DNA of 34,661 nt, taken from positions 1 to 34,661 of the forward strand of contig NZ_LRRB01000283.1 of the NCBI RefSeq assembly GCF_001646865.1, given 5' to 3'. A model generated the notes under the pieces. That model was not told the DNA's origin. It did no database searches and saw only the letters and a list, made by a program, of their open reading frames with translations. Origin of the DNA: Aldersonia kunmingensis. Its GTDB lineage: Bacteria; Actinomycetota; Actinomycetes; Mycobacteriales; Mycobacteriaceae. This document shows positions 1-8,114 of the stretch, in pieces; positions within the stretch are counted from its first letter, which is position 1; each line of letters opens with the position of its first letter. The position numbers and the translations under genes were made by a program.

Positions 1-1131
1 GATGATCTTCAGCCGGCCCTCGTCGTCGAGGGTGCCGAGATCGCCGGTGTGCAGCCAACCGTCCGGGTCGATCGCCTCGGCGGTCGCCGCGGGATCGTCC
101 AGGTAGCCCTGCATGACGTTGTATCCGCGGATCAGTACCTCGTTGTCCTCGGCGATGCGGACTTCGATTCCGTTGCAAGGCTTTCCGACGGTGGTCGCGA
201 TCTGTTCGAAGGTGTCGCCGCGCCGCGACGCGGTCGCCGTGCCACCCTCGCTCAGACCGTAGCCGGTCATGATCGTCTCGAACGGAAGCTCGCTGCTGAC
301 CCGCCGGATGAGCTCGACGGGGATGTCTGCGGCGCCGGTGACCGCGCACCGCAGGGAGGACAGGTCCCAATTCCCCTTGGCCTCGAGCAACGACTGATAC
401 AGCGTGGGCGGGCCGGGAAGCATGGTGATGCGCTCGGTTTCGACTAGTTCGAGCACCTTCTCGACGTCGAGCACCGGAACGGGAAGCACAGTCGCGCCAC
501 GAGTCATCGACGCGATGAGCCCGGCCTTGTAGCCGAACATGTGGAAGAACGGATTGACGATCAGGTAGCGATCGCCCTCGCGCAGATCGGCGAGATCGCA
601 CCATTCCGAGAACATTCGCAGCGTCTGGCGGTGGTTCATCATGACGCCCTTGGGGCGGCCGGTGGTGCCGGACGTGTACATGATGTCGGCGATATCGTCG
701 CCGCTCACCTTGCACTCGAACGGTTCTCCGCTCGCCAGGAAGTCGGACTTGATGTCGATAACGGGGACGCCGGCCGGCGCCGTGTAATCGTTGCCGAGGA
801 AGCCCTTTTCGATGAGCACGGCCTTCGCGCCGCTGCGGCTGATGATGTCGGCCGCTTCGTCGGTCTTGTAGCGGGTGTTGACCGGCACCAGCACGCCGCC
901 GGCGGTCAACAACCCGAACGCCGAGATAATCCACTCCGCCGAGTTCGGCGCCCAGAGGGCGACGCGGTCACCCTTAGAGATGCCCTGTGCGGCGAAAGCT
1001 CCTGCCGCACGACGGATTCGGTCGGTGAGTTCGGTGAACGTCAGCCGGAGTGGACCATCGACGACCGCTTCGGCATTGCCGAAGCGGTCGCCGGTGGACA
1101 AGACCATCTCCGGGATGGTCTGCCAGGTCAT
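1..1131 (-). CDS. FadD-type acyl-CoA ligase (AMP-binding), C-terminus beyond the left edge
   Basis: This is an ATP-dependent carboxylate-CoA ligase of the ANL superfamily, which makes an acyl-adenylate and then the CoA thioester. It is read leftwards from ATG at 1131, and 377 codons lie inside the window. The adenylation signature YTSGTTGRPKG is at residues 152-162 (bases 646-678). A GYGLSEGGT motif follows, and HTGDLG lies close to the window edge. The C-terminal lid domain with the A10 lysine is outside the window, so the gene is partial here but otherwise intact. Its ATG overlaps the TGA of the upstream amidohydrolase (ATGA, 1128-1131), so the two are almost certainly translationally coupled. 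The general pattern resembles the FadD3 group (a steroid-ring propionate CoA ligase in mycobacteria). That is only a resemblance, and the substrate is not readable from this part. Confidence 0.93.
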   Translation of the reverse strand, partial: MTWQTIPEMVLSTGDRFGNAEAVVDGPLRLTFTELTDRIRRAAGAFAAQGISKGDRVALWAPNSAEWIISAFGLLTAGGVLVPVNTRYKTDEAADIISRSGAKAVLIEKGFLGNDYTAPAGVPVIDIKSDFLASGEPFECKVSGDDIADIMYTSGTTGRPKGVMMNHRQTLRMFSEWCDLADLREGDRYLIVNPFFHMFGYKAGLIASMTRGATVLPVPVLDVEKVLELVETERITMLPGPPTLYQSLLEAKGNWDLSSLRCAVTGAADIPVELIRRVSSELPFETIMTGYGLSEGGTATASRRGDTFEQIATTVGKPCNGIEVRIAEDNEVLIRGYNVMQGYLDDPAATAEAIDPDGWLHTGDLGTLDDEGRLKII

Positions 1132-2309
1132 ACGCCGAGCAGCCTCGCGAGGTTGCCGCCCATGATCTTCGCCTGGTCCTTCTCATCGAGGTGACCGAGC
1201 ATGTCCGCGAAGTGCGTCGGCTCGGCCAAGCCCTCGGGGTGCGGGTAGTCGGAACCGAACAGGATCCGATCCGTACCGACGAGATCGATGAGCTCGTGGA
1301 CGCCCTCTTCGTAGAACGGGCTCACGTGCACGCTGCGCTTGATTGCCTCGACCGGGTCCTGCATGCCGAAGCCCTCGGGCGCCTTCTTGTACACGTCGGC
1401 AAGCTGCTCGAGCAGTGGCTTGAGCCACGCGGAGCCGGCCTCGATCACCGCGAGCTTGATGTCCGGGTGCCGGAACAGCGCGCCGTGGCATACCCACGAG
1501 GCCACCGTGTCCTGAATCGGGCGCCACTCGTTGACCATCCGGAAGGTGTTGGTCTGGAACGGCAGCATCTCCGTCTTGTTGCCTTCCCACTCGGCATCGT
1601 GGCGGGAGTAGCCACTGTCCGAGGAGTGCATGGCGACGAGGATGTCGAGCTCGACGACGCGCTTCCAGAACGGGTCGAACTCTGGCATCGCGAAGGAACG
1701 CGGACCGCTGAAACCGGGCACCGGCGCCGGGCGGATCAGGACCGCCTTCGCGCCGCGCTCCGCCACCCACTCCAGTTCTTCGAGCGCCTTGTCCAGAATG
1801 GGCAGGGTGATGACCGGCGTGGTGAAGATGCGGTCCTCGTAGTTGAAACCCCACTCTTCGTACAGCCACTCGTTGAGAGCGTGAATGATGACGTGAATCA
1901 GCTCCGGATCGTCACGCAGGCGCTCCTCGATGAGGCTCGCCAGCGTTGGGAACATCAGCGTGCGATCGACACCGAGTTCGTCCATGAGCTTCAGGCGCGC
2001 GCCCGGCTCGCGGAAAGCGTCGGGGGCCTTGATGGCCTTACCGAAGATTTCCCGACGGCTCTTGCCTTCGGGGTTGCCGTTCTTGAAGTAGTCCTCCATC
2101 GCGCCGGGACGCGCCACGACCTCGAAGGTCGGGTTGGGGATGTATTCACTGATCTGGCCGCGGACCGCGATCTTGGTGCGTCCGTTGACCTGGACGTACT
2201 GAATCGCGTTCTTGTACTGCTCCGGCAAGTACTTGGTAAGCGACTCTTCGGTCTCGTACAAGTGATTATCGGCGTCGAACAGCGGGTACGGCAGCTTGCG
2301 CCCTGACAT
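1128..2309 (-). CDS. amidohydrolase-2 (ACMSD-like) family metal-dependent hydrolase/decarboxylase
   Basis: This 393-residue TIM-barrel protein belongs to the amidohydrolase-2 family, whose members hydrolyse or decarboxylate cyclic or aromatic acids using a divalent metal. Visible metal-site motifs are DADNH at residues 12-16 near the N-terminus, H228 in AMHSSDSGY, and FGSDYPHPEG at 351-360 with D354 as the expected catalytic aspartate. It ends GGNLARLLGV, as is typical for the family. The ATG at 2309 has an AAAGGGAGG ribosome-binding site just upstream. The gene sits between two acyl-CoA ligases in one minus-strand operon and overlaps the downstream ligase by 4 bp. Homologues of this type are common in actinobacterial lipid and steroid gene clusters, often with no defined reaction. 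The substrate here is unknown; a ring-cleavage or CoA-ester decarboxylation step is an inference. Confidence 0.92.
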   Translation of the reverse strand: MSGRKLPYPLFDADNHLYETEESLTKYLPEQYKNAIQYVQVNGRTKIAVRGQISEYIPNPTFEVVARPGAMEDYFKNGNPEGKSRREIFGKAIKAPDAFREPGARLKLMDELGVDRTLMFPTLASLIEERLRDDPELIHVIIHALNEWLYEEWGFNYEDRIFTTPVITLPILDKALEELEWVAERGAKAVLIRPAPVPGFSGPRSFAMPEFDPFWKRVVELDILVAMHSSDSGYSRHDAEWEGNKTEMLPFQTNTFRMVNEWRPIQDTVASWVCHGALFRHPDIKLAVIEAGSAWLKPLLEQLADVYKKAPEGFGMQDPVEAIKRSVHVSPFYEEGVHELIDLVGTDRILFGSDYPHPEGLAEPTHFADMLGHLDEKDQAKIMGGNLARLLGV

Positions 2310-2332
2310 GGGTAACCTCCCTTTCCTCTTAC

Positions 2333-2347
2333 GAGAATACTATTCTC
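2333..2347. promoter_or_regulatory. perfect 15-bp inverted repeat, probable operator
   Basis: GAGAATACTATTCTC is a perfect palindrome with 7-bp arms around one base. It lies in the 39-bp gap between the ligase stop (2349) and the amidohydrolase start (2309). Read on the minus strand it contains TATTCT, a plausible -10 element, so a repressor bound here could control an internal promoter for the amidohydrolase and the following ligase. A 12/15 match, GAGAATCCTACTCTA, lies at 12501-12515 in another catabolic intergenic region. TetR-type binding is an inference from size and symmetry. Confidence 0.6.
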
Positions 2348-2348
2348 T

Positions 2349-3884
2349 TTATTGCTTGCTGGCAACGTCCTGCCGCAGGACGTACTTCTGCACCTTGCCG
2401 CTGGGCGTGCGCGGGAAATCGGACACTTCGCGCAGTTCTTCGGGCCACTTTTGTTTGGCGATGCCGGCAGCGGCGAAATGTGCGCGCACGTCGTCGAGGG
2501 TCGGCATCGCATCCCCGGGGCGCAGTCGCAGCACTGCGGCAGCGTGCTCACCCAGGCGAGCGTCGGGTGCGGACACGACGGCCGCCTCGGCAACGCCGGG
2601 CATCGTCAGCAGGACTTCCTCGACCTCGAGGGCGCTGATGTTCTCGCCTCCGCGGATGATGACGTCGGACTTGCGGTCGGTGATGGTGAGGTAGCCGTCT
2701 TCGTCGAGCACGCCGATATCGCCGGTGTGGTACCAGCCGTCGTCATCGAAGACGCGGGCGGTCAGCTCCTCGTCGGTGTAGCCGATGCAGAGATCGGGTC
2801 CACGGCTGAGGATTTCGCCGTCTTCGGCGAGGCGGATCTCGACACCCGGCAGAACATTCCCATCGGTGAACAGCCGCTTGTCCTCTGGGGCGGTGTGGTG
2901 CGATCCGGTAATCGACGGATGTTCGGTACTGCCATAGGAGCGGAAGACGATGATGCCCATGTCGTTCAGCCGCGTGGTGACCGCCGCCGGTACCGAGGAG
3001 CCGCCGAGCCCGGCATAACGCATGAAGGGGATGTGCTCCGGCGTGAAGTCCGGGTGGTCGAGCAGGCTGGTCACGAAGTAGGTAGCGCCGCCGCCGACGG
3101 TGATTCCATCGCTGAGCATCAGCCCTAGCGCCTTGCCCGGGTCCCACACATCGGTGAGGTGGATCGGTTTGCCATCGAGGACCGGGATAAGAAAGGCATT
3201 GATCATGCCGATGAAGTGTCCGACAGGGGCTGCGGTCAGCTGCTTTTGGCGATCGGACGGGTATAGGCCGGCGAGCTGATGCGTCTCGTAACCGAGCGTC
3301 TGATGGCTGTGAACGACGCCCTTCGGGTTGCTCGTCGTGCCGGAGGTGAACGCGATCAGGGCCTGTCCGGTGGGGTCGGCGGGAATGAGGCCCTCGAGCG
3401 GATCGTCGGCGAGTAGGTCGTCGAAGTCGCGCCCGACCACACCGACGATGGGAACGTTCGCCGTGAGCTCAGGTTGGTATTCGAGATTGCCGAACTTCTC
3501 CGCGGTGATGAACACGCGCGGCGACACGGTGTCGAGGATGTAGCCGACTTCCTTGCGGCCGTAGAAGTGCACGATCGGCATGACGGCGGCGCCGAGTATC
3601 GCGGACGCCCAGAAGGTCGCCGCTGCTTCCATCCAGTTCGGCAGCTGGAAGGCGACGACGTCGCCAGGCTTTACGCCGCGCTCGCGCAGGCCCGCCGCCA
3701 ATCGGCGCGCAACGACCTCGACGTCGGCGAAAGTGCCGCTCCAGGGCCGTACCGCGGAATGCACGACGAACTCCGCGGCGGGTGCGCCCGCGAGTCCGCC
3801 GGCCAGGATCGTGCCCATCGTTTCGGAGGTCCACCAACCCTCGTCTTCATAGCGTTTGACCAGTTCGACGGGGATCTTTCGCAT
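2349..3884 (-). CDS. acyl-CoA ligase (cyclohexanecarboxylate-CoA-ligase-like), paralogue 1
   Basis: This is a 511-residue ANL-superfamily acid-CoA ligase. Motifs are FTSGTTSNPKG at residues 179-189, YGSTEHPS, YHTGDIG, the hinge region DRKSDVIIRGGENIS, and the C-terminal GKVQK with the expected catalytic K497. The reading frame is open upstream as far as 4220. ATG at 3884 is chosen because it aligns exactly with the start of the paralogue at 12661 and because the divergent crotonase begins at 4030. It is the first gene of a minus-strand operon with the amidohydrolase and the partial ligase. The protein resembles entries annotated as cyclohexanecarboxylate- or long-chain-fatty-acid-CoA ligases, and the true substrate cannot be told. 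The two 511-residue ligases of this window align without gaps over the stretches compared, indicating duplication. Confidence 0.93.
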   Translation of the reverse strand: MRKIPVELVKRYEDEGWWTSETMGTILAGGLAGAPAAEFVVHSAVRPWSGTFADVEVVARRLAAGLRERGVKPGDVVAFQLPNWMEAAATFWASAILGAAVMPIVHFYGRKEVGYILDTVSPRVFITAEKFGNLEYQPELTANVPIVGVVGRDFDDLLADDPLEGLIPADPTGQALIAFTSGTTSNPKGVVHSHQTLGYETHQLAGLYPSDRQKQLTAAPVGHFIGMINAFLIPVLDGKPIHLTDVWDPGKALGLMLSDGITVGGGATYFVTSLLDHPDFTPEHIPFMRYAGLGGSSVPAAVTTRLNDMGIIVFRSYGSTEHPSITGSHHTAPEDKRLFTDGNVLPGVEIRLAEDGEILSRGPDLCIGYTDEELTARVFDDDGWYHTGDIGVLDEDGYLTITDRKSDVIIRGGENISALEVEEVLLTMPGVAEAAVVSAPDARLGEHAAAVLRLRPGDAMPTLDDVRAHFAAAGIAKQKWPEELREVSDFPRTPSGKVQKYVLRQDVASKQ

Positions 3885-3986
3885 GGGTGAAGCTCCAATC
3901 GCGTGGGCTGGACGCAAGACGCGGCGAGGCGATCCGACCCCGCTCAACCGTGCAAATGGGGCCGGATCACCGGTGTTGAACATGTT

Positions 3987-4005
3987 ATTCTCACCAGTGG
4001 AGAAT
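3987..4005. promoter_or_regulatory. inverted repeat upstream of the crotonase, candidate operator
   Basis: ATTCTCACCAGTGGAGAAT has 6-bp arms (ATTCTC/GAGAAT) around a 7-nt centre. It lies in the 145-bp divergent gap between the ligase (start 3884) and the crotonase (start 4030). TATTCT at 3986-3991 could be a -10 hexamer for the crotonase, so the repeat would overlap its promoter. TTCTCACCA followed by A/G-TG recurs at 15706-15721 upstream of the mce operon. The function is inferred from position and symmetry. Confidence 0.5.
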
Positions 4006-4029
4006 GCCAATATCGGAGCGGAGAACCAC

Positions 4030-4752
4030 GTGGCGGATGTCGACCTCGAGATAGCCGACGGCCTGGCCGTCATCACCATCGATCGCCCGCAGGCGCGCAA
4101 TGCAATTGCGCCGACGACGATGGATGAGCTCGAGAAGGCCATCGAGGCAGCCGAAGGTGCGCGTGCCCTGGTGATACGGGGCGCCGGCGATCGGGCATTC
4201 GTCTCGGGAGGTGACCTCAAGGAGCTGAGCGCGCTGCGGACCCACGAGGAGGCCGCCGCGATGGCGTGGCGGATGCGTGGGATCTGCGATCAGATCGCCG
4301 CCTTCCCGGCGCCTGTCGTCGCTGCGCTCAACGGTCACGCACTCGGCGGTGGCGCCGAAGTCGCGGTTGCCGCTGACATTCGCATCGCGGCCGACGACAT
4401 CAAGATCGGCTTCAACCAGGTTTCGCTCGCGATCATGCCCGCTTGGGGCGGCGCCGAACGGCTCGCTGCACTCGTCGGCCGTGGCCGTGCGCTCATGCTC
4501 GCCGGTTCCGGGACGATCCTGCAGGCCGCGGAGGCTGAACGGGTCGGCCTCATCGATCGCGTGTACTCCCGCGAGACCTTCGAAGAGGGCTGGCGCTCGC
4601 TCGGTGCGGCACTGGCCAACCCCGCTGCGGCGGATATCAAGCGAGTGGTTTCGGGCGCAACCCCGGACGAGGCGGTCGATGCCTTCGCTCGGCTGTGGAT
4701 TGCAGACGAACACTGGGCCGCCGCCGACCGTGTGATGAATAAGGGCAAATAG
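4030..4752 (+). CDS. enoyl-CoA hydratase/isomerase (crotonase) family protein
   Basis: This is a 240-residue crotonase-fold enzyme acting on a CoA thioester. The oxyanion-hole segments are visible: FVSGGDL around residues 57-63 and NGHALGGGAE at 101-110. GTG at 4030 is preferred because GGAGCGGAG precedes it and the 3987-4005 inverted repeat then falls in the promoter. An ATG at 3982 would add 16 residues, and the frame is open further upstream into the divergent ligase. The first hydratase glutamate is present (E110). At the position of the second catalytic glutamate of rat mitochondrial hydratase I read N129-Q130, so a simple hydratase role is doubtful and an isomerase, decarboxylase or hydrolase role is possible. 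The gene stands alone, divergent from a CoA ligase, which fits beta-oxidation-like degradation. Confidence 0.9.
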   Translation: MADVDLEIADGLAVITIDRPQARNAIAPTTMDELEKAIEAAEGARALVIRGAGDRAFVSGGDLKELSALRTHEEAAAMAWRMRGICDQIAAFPAPVVAALNGHALGGGAEVAVAADIRIAADDIKIGFNQVSLAIMPAWGGAERLAALVGRGRALMLAGSGTILQAAEAERVGLIDRVYSRETFEEGWRSLGAALANPAAADIKRVVSGATPDEAVDAFARLWIADEHWAAADRVMNKGK

Positions 4753-4758
4753 GCCGAC

Positions 4759-4777
4759 TTGCTTGGGGTGCAAGCAA
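4759..4777. promoter_or_regulatory. inverted repeat between crotonase and Mo-hydroxylase genes
   Basis: TTGCTTG-GGGTG-CAAGCAA has perfect 7-bp arms and a 5-nt spacer. It starts 7 bp after the crotonase stop and lies about 120 bp before the molybdenum-hydroxylase large-subunit start. There is no T-tract, so it may be an operator for the downstream operon or a weak terminator. The CAAG/CTTG half-sites are of the kind used by TetR-family regulators of CoA metabolism, and no regulator can be assigned. Confidence 0.4.
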
Positions 4778-4899
4778 AAGCTGTTGCAGCACAGAAGAAT
4801 TGAAAGGCGGCGGGCCGGAGTGATATTGACCACCCGAGCGAGTGCGTGTAACCATACGCCGAATTTCGCTGTGCCCGTTTCTCGAGAGGCGTGACAGTA

Positions 4900-7242
4900 A
4901 TGAGTACTACGGAAACAGCCACGTCCAAGTACGTCGGCACGCGAGTGCCGCGCGTGGAGGATCTGCGGCTCATCACCGGCGCGGGACAGTTCGTCGATGA
5001 CGTCACCCGCCCCGGCATGCTGCACGCCACCTTCGTACGCAGCCCGATCCCGCGCGGAAAGATCGTCGGAATCGATGTCTCCGAGGCGGTCGCGCTGGTC
5101 GGCGTCCACGCTGTCTATGTCGCTGCCGACCTGAACCCCGGGGTTCACAAGCTGCGGTACGCGATGGACGGAGCCGACGCGCCGGACACGCCGTGGCCCC
5201 CGCTCGCGGACGACGAAGTGCGCTACGTCGGCGATCCGGTGGCACTCGTGATTGCCTACGACCGCTACGTCGCCGAGGACGCGGCGGAACTGGTGGTCGT
5301 CGACTATGAGGAACTCACCCCGGTCATCAACTATGAGACTGCCGAGGAAGCGACCGAACTTGTTCACCCCGGCAGTCCGAACAATCTGGCCGGTGGTTTG
5401 GGATTCCCGGCGGATCATTTGGTACCGATCTTCGAGGGTGCCGCTCACGTCGTCGAACAGACTGTTTATCAGCAGGCGTACAGCGCGGTGCCGATGGAGA
5501 CCAGGGGAATAGTCGCCGAATGGTCTGCACCGACCGGCGAGATGATGATCTGGGCGTCGACCCAGGCGCCGCATGAGGTCCGTGGGGTTTGTGCCCGGCT
5601 GTTCGGTATCGACGAGCATCGGGTGCGCGTCATCATGCGCGACACTGGAGGCGGATTCGGCCAGAAGGTCGTTCCGCTGCGGGAGGAAATCTGCGTCATG
5701 CTGGCGGCGCGGAAACTTCCCGCCGCCGTGAAGTGGATCGAAGACCGCCAGGAAAACCTGATGGCCTCGGGTATGGCACGGCAGGACCACGGCTTGGCGC
5801 GGATTGCATTCGACGCCGACGGCAAGATCCTCGCCGCGTCGATCGATCACTCCCAGAACGTTGGTGCGTACCCGATCCCGGCGCCACTGACCGGTGCCAT
5901 CGCTGTCGGGATGTTGTTCCCCGGGCCATACCGTGTTCCAGCGTCGGGATTGTCTCTCAAGATGCTGTACACCAACACCATCGGCCGTGTGGCCTACCGC
6001 GGGCCGTGGCAGTTCGAATCGATGGCGCGAGAAGTACTTCTCGACAAGGCTGCCCGCACAATGGGTATCGACCCCGTTGAATTACGCCGCCGGAACATGC
6101 TGAGCCAGGCAGAGTTGCCGGCACCCAATCCGAACGGCATGCCCTACAGCGATATGACGCCGCTCGAGACCTTCAACCTCGCCGTCGAGACGCTCGACTA
6201 CGAGGCGTTCCGAGCCGAACAACAACAGGCACGCGCAGACGGCCGCTACATCGGTGTCGGTACGTGCACCTATGTCGAGCCGACCGCCGGTGCGGTGCCG
6301 TCGCTCGCGACCGAAGGCGCGACGATCCGGATCGAGCCGTCGGGCAAAGTCAACGTGTATGTCGCGGGTGGTTCGTCCGGCAACAGCATCGAGACCACGG
6401 TCGTGCAGTTGACCGCGGACGCGCTCGGTGTCGATATCGCCGACGTGAACACGATCCAGGGCGACACGGCGATCACCCCCTACGGTGGTGGAACCCAGGG
6501 CAGTCGGTCTGGCTCGATGACGGCCGGTGCCGTTGCCGAAACCGCAGTCGGACTGCGGGAGCGGATCCTCGCGATCGCGGCGCACAAGCTGAACGCCGAT
6601 GTCAACGACATCGAGTTCGTCCACAGCCGGGCGACGGTCCGGGGCGTGCCCGATGTCGAGTTGACCCTCGCCGAAATCGCGCAAATCGCATACTTCCAGC
6701 GCGACGCCATGCCACCCGGTGTGCCGAATGGTCTGGAGGCGAGCGGTCGATACACGGCCGAAATCCCGATGGTGTGGGCGAACGCGACGCACGTGTGCAC
6801 GTGTGAGGTCGATATCGAGACCGGCGCGGTGACGTTGCTGCGCTACATCGTCGGCGAGGACGTCGGCCCGATGATCAACCCGAATGTGGTGGAAGGCCAG
6901 ATCTGCGGCGGCACCGTGCAGGGAGTTGGCGGTGCGCTGTTCGAGCACCAGGCCTACGACGAGGCCGGCAACCCGATCGCCACCACGTTCATGGATTACC
7001 TCATGCCGACCGCGGTCGAGGCCCCGACTATCGAGATCGCGCACCTCGATACCCCGAGCGCAGGCCCGGGCGGTCACAAGGGTGTCGGCGAAGGCGGCGC
7101 GATCGGCTCGGCGCCTGCGATCGTGAACGCGGTCGCAGATGCGTTGGCGCCCTTCGGTATCGAGATCTCGCGTCTTCCCTTGACGCCCTCCAAGATCGTC
7201 GCGATGGTCGACGAAGCCCGAACCAGGACGGTGACCGCATGA
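4900..7242 (+). CDS. molybdenum hydroxylase large (Moco-binding) subunit, CoxL/xanthine dehydrogenase family
   Basis: This 780-residue protein carries the Mo-molybdopterin-cytosine cofactor in a three-subunit hydroxylase that oxidises substrates with water-derived oxygen. It starts VPRVEDLRLITGAGQFVDDV, as CoxL-type subunits do, and contains GGGFGQK, the pterin-contact segment TQGSRSGSM, and the catalytic glutamate E731 in GVGEGG. ATG at 4900 is chosen because GAGAGG at 4884-4889 is well spaced; a GTG at 4891 is too close to it. The active-site loop at residues 365-373 is AYRGPWQFE. Form I CO dehydrogenases have AYxCSFR with a Cu-ligating cysteine, and form II proteins have AYRGAGR, so this is neither. 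It overlaps the FAD-subunit gene by ATGA. The substrate is unknown; given the neighbours, an aromatic, heterocyclic or CoA-linked compound is an inference. Confidence 0.94.
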   Translation: MSTTETATSKYVGTRVPRVEDLRLITGAGQFVDDVTRPGMLHATFVRSPIPRGKIVGIDVSEAVALVGVHAVYVAADLNPGVHKLRYAMDGADAPDTPWPPLADDEVRYVGDPVALVIAYDRYVAEDAAELVVVDYEELTPVINYETAEEATELVHPGSPNNLAGGLGFPADHLVPIFEGAAHVVEQTVYQQAYSAVPMETRGIVAEWSAPTGEMMIWASTQAPHEVRGVCARLFGIDEHRVRVIMRDTGGGFGQKVVPLREEICVMLAARKLPAAVKWIEDRQENLMASGMARQDHGLARIAFDADGKILAASIDHSQNVGAYPIPAPLTGAIAVGMLFPGPYRVPASGLSLKMLYTNTIGRVAYRGPWQFESMAREVLLDKAARTMGIDPVELRRRNMLSQAELPAPNPNGMPYSDMTPLETFNLAVETLDYEAFRAEQQQARADGRYIGVGTCTYVEPTAGAVPSLATEGATIRIEPSGKVNVYVAGGSSGNSIETTVVQLTADALGVDIADVNTIQGDTAITPYGGGTQGSRSGSMTAGAVAETAVGLRERILAIAAHKLNADVNDIEFVHSRATVRGVPDVELTLAEIAQIAYFQRDAMPPGVPNGLEASGRYTAEIPMVWANATHVCTCEVDIETGAVTLLRYIVGEDVGPMINPNVVEGQICGGTVQGVGGALFEHQAYDEAGNPIATTFMDYLMPTAVEAPTIEIAHLDTPSAGPGGHKGVGEGGAIGSAPAIVNAVADALAPFGIEISRLPLTPSKIVAMVDEARTRTVTA

Positions 7243-8114
7243 AGCCCGCGGCATTCGAATACCACGTACCCGCCACGTCCGACGAAGCTGTCGCGCTGCT
7301 CGCCGAACTCGGCGACGAAGCGAAGTTCATCGCCGGCGGCCAGAGCCTGATGCCGATGCTGAATCTGCGCCTCGCCGTCTTCGAGCACCTGATCGATATC
7401 GGTCGGCTGACCGACCTGCGCGGTATCGAGGATCGTGGCGATACGGTCTGGATCGGTGCGGGGACGACGCAGTCGACGGTCGGCAAGTCCGACGTCGTTC
7501 GCCGTGCGGTGCCGCTCCTGTCCAGGGCAACCCCGTTGATCGGGCACTTCCAGATCCGTAACCGCGGCACCATCGGTGGCTCGATCGCGCACGCGGATGC
7601 GGCCTCGGAATACCCGGCGGTGGCACTCACGCTCGACGCCGAGTTGGAAGCGCTGTCCCCGCGCGGTCGTCGCACCATTCCGGCGGCGGACTTCTTCACC
7701 GGCATGTGGAGCACCGAACTCGCGGAGGACGAGTTGCTCACCGGCATCGTGTTTCCGGTCTGGCGCGGCCGTTGCGGTTTCGCCGTCGAGGAATTCGCCA
7801 GCCGTAGTGGCGATTTCGCCATGGCCGGCACAACGATCGCGGTGCGACTCGATGCCGACTCGCGCATCGAACAATGCAGTATCGGGCTGTTCGGGCTGGG
7901 CCCGAACACTACGCGTGCCCGTGAACTCGAGGCGGAGTTGATCGGCCAATCGGTCGGCGACACCGCCGCTGAGGAGATCGGGAAATCCGCTGTTGCGGGA
8001 CTGGATTCGGTGCCCTCGGACCTGCACGGATCGGCGGACTACCGCCGCCGTGTGGGAGCAGCCATGGTGGCGCGCGCCTGGCGCCGCGCCGTAGAGGAGG
8101 CCAGCAATGACTGA
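7239..8114 (+). CDS. molybdenum hydroxylase FAD-binding medium subunit (CoxM-like)
   Basis: This 291-residue subunit carries FAD and passes electrons from the 2Fe-2S subunit to the acceptor. Both diagnostic FAD motifs of the CoxM/vanillyl-alcohol-oxidase fold are present: AGGQSL at residues 32-37 and TIGGSIAHADAASE at 111-124. Length is normal for the family. Its ATG overlaps the large-subunit stop (ATGA at 7239-7242), and its end overlaps the small-subunit gene by 8 bp, so the three subunits are co-translated. The order L-M-S differs from the M-S-L order of the classical Oligotropha cox operon. Confidence 0.95.
   Translation: MKPAAFEYHVPATSDEAVALLAELGDEAKFIAGGQSLMPMLNLRLAVFEHLIDIGRLTDLRGIEDRGDTVWIGAGTTQSTVGKSDVVRRAVPLLSRATPLIGHFQIRNRGTIGGSIAHADAASEYPAVALTLDAELEALSPRGRRTIPAADFFTGMWSTELAEDELLTGIVFPVWRGRCGFAVEEFASRSGDFAMAGTTIAVRLDADSRIEQCSIGLFGLGPNTTRARELEAELIGQSVGDTAAEEIGKSAVAGLDSVPSDLHGSADYRRRVGAAMVARAWRRAVEEASND

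Noticed and set aside
1050-2306. 418-codon plus-strand frame opposite the amidohydrolase
   Set aside because: It is antisense to a gene with intact metal-site motifs, and its composition is that of a complement-strand shadow.
3856-4029. Longer N-terminus for the crotonase starting at 3856 or 3982
   Set aside because: The extension would overlap the divergent ligase start and the operator-like repeat, and is not crotonase-like; the GTG at 4030 has a ribosome-binding site.
3991-5850. 619-codon open frame on the minus strand opposite the crotonase and Mo-hydroxylase large subunit
   Set aside because: It lies antisense to two genes with clear motifs, its translation is rich in Arg/His/Asp without any recognisable domain, and it is the kind of shadow frame that GC-rich codon bias produces.
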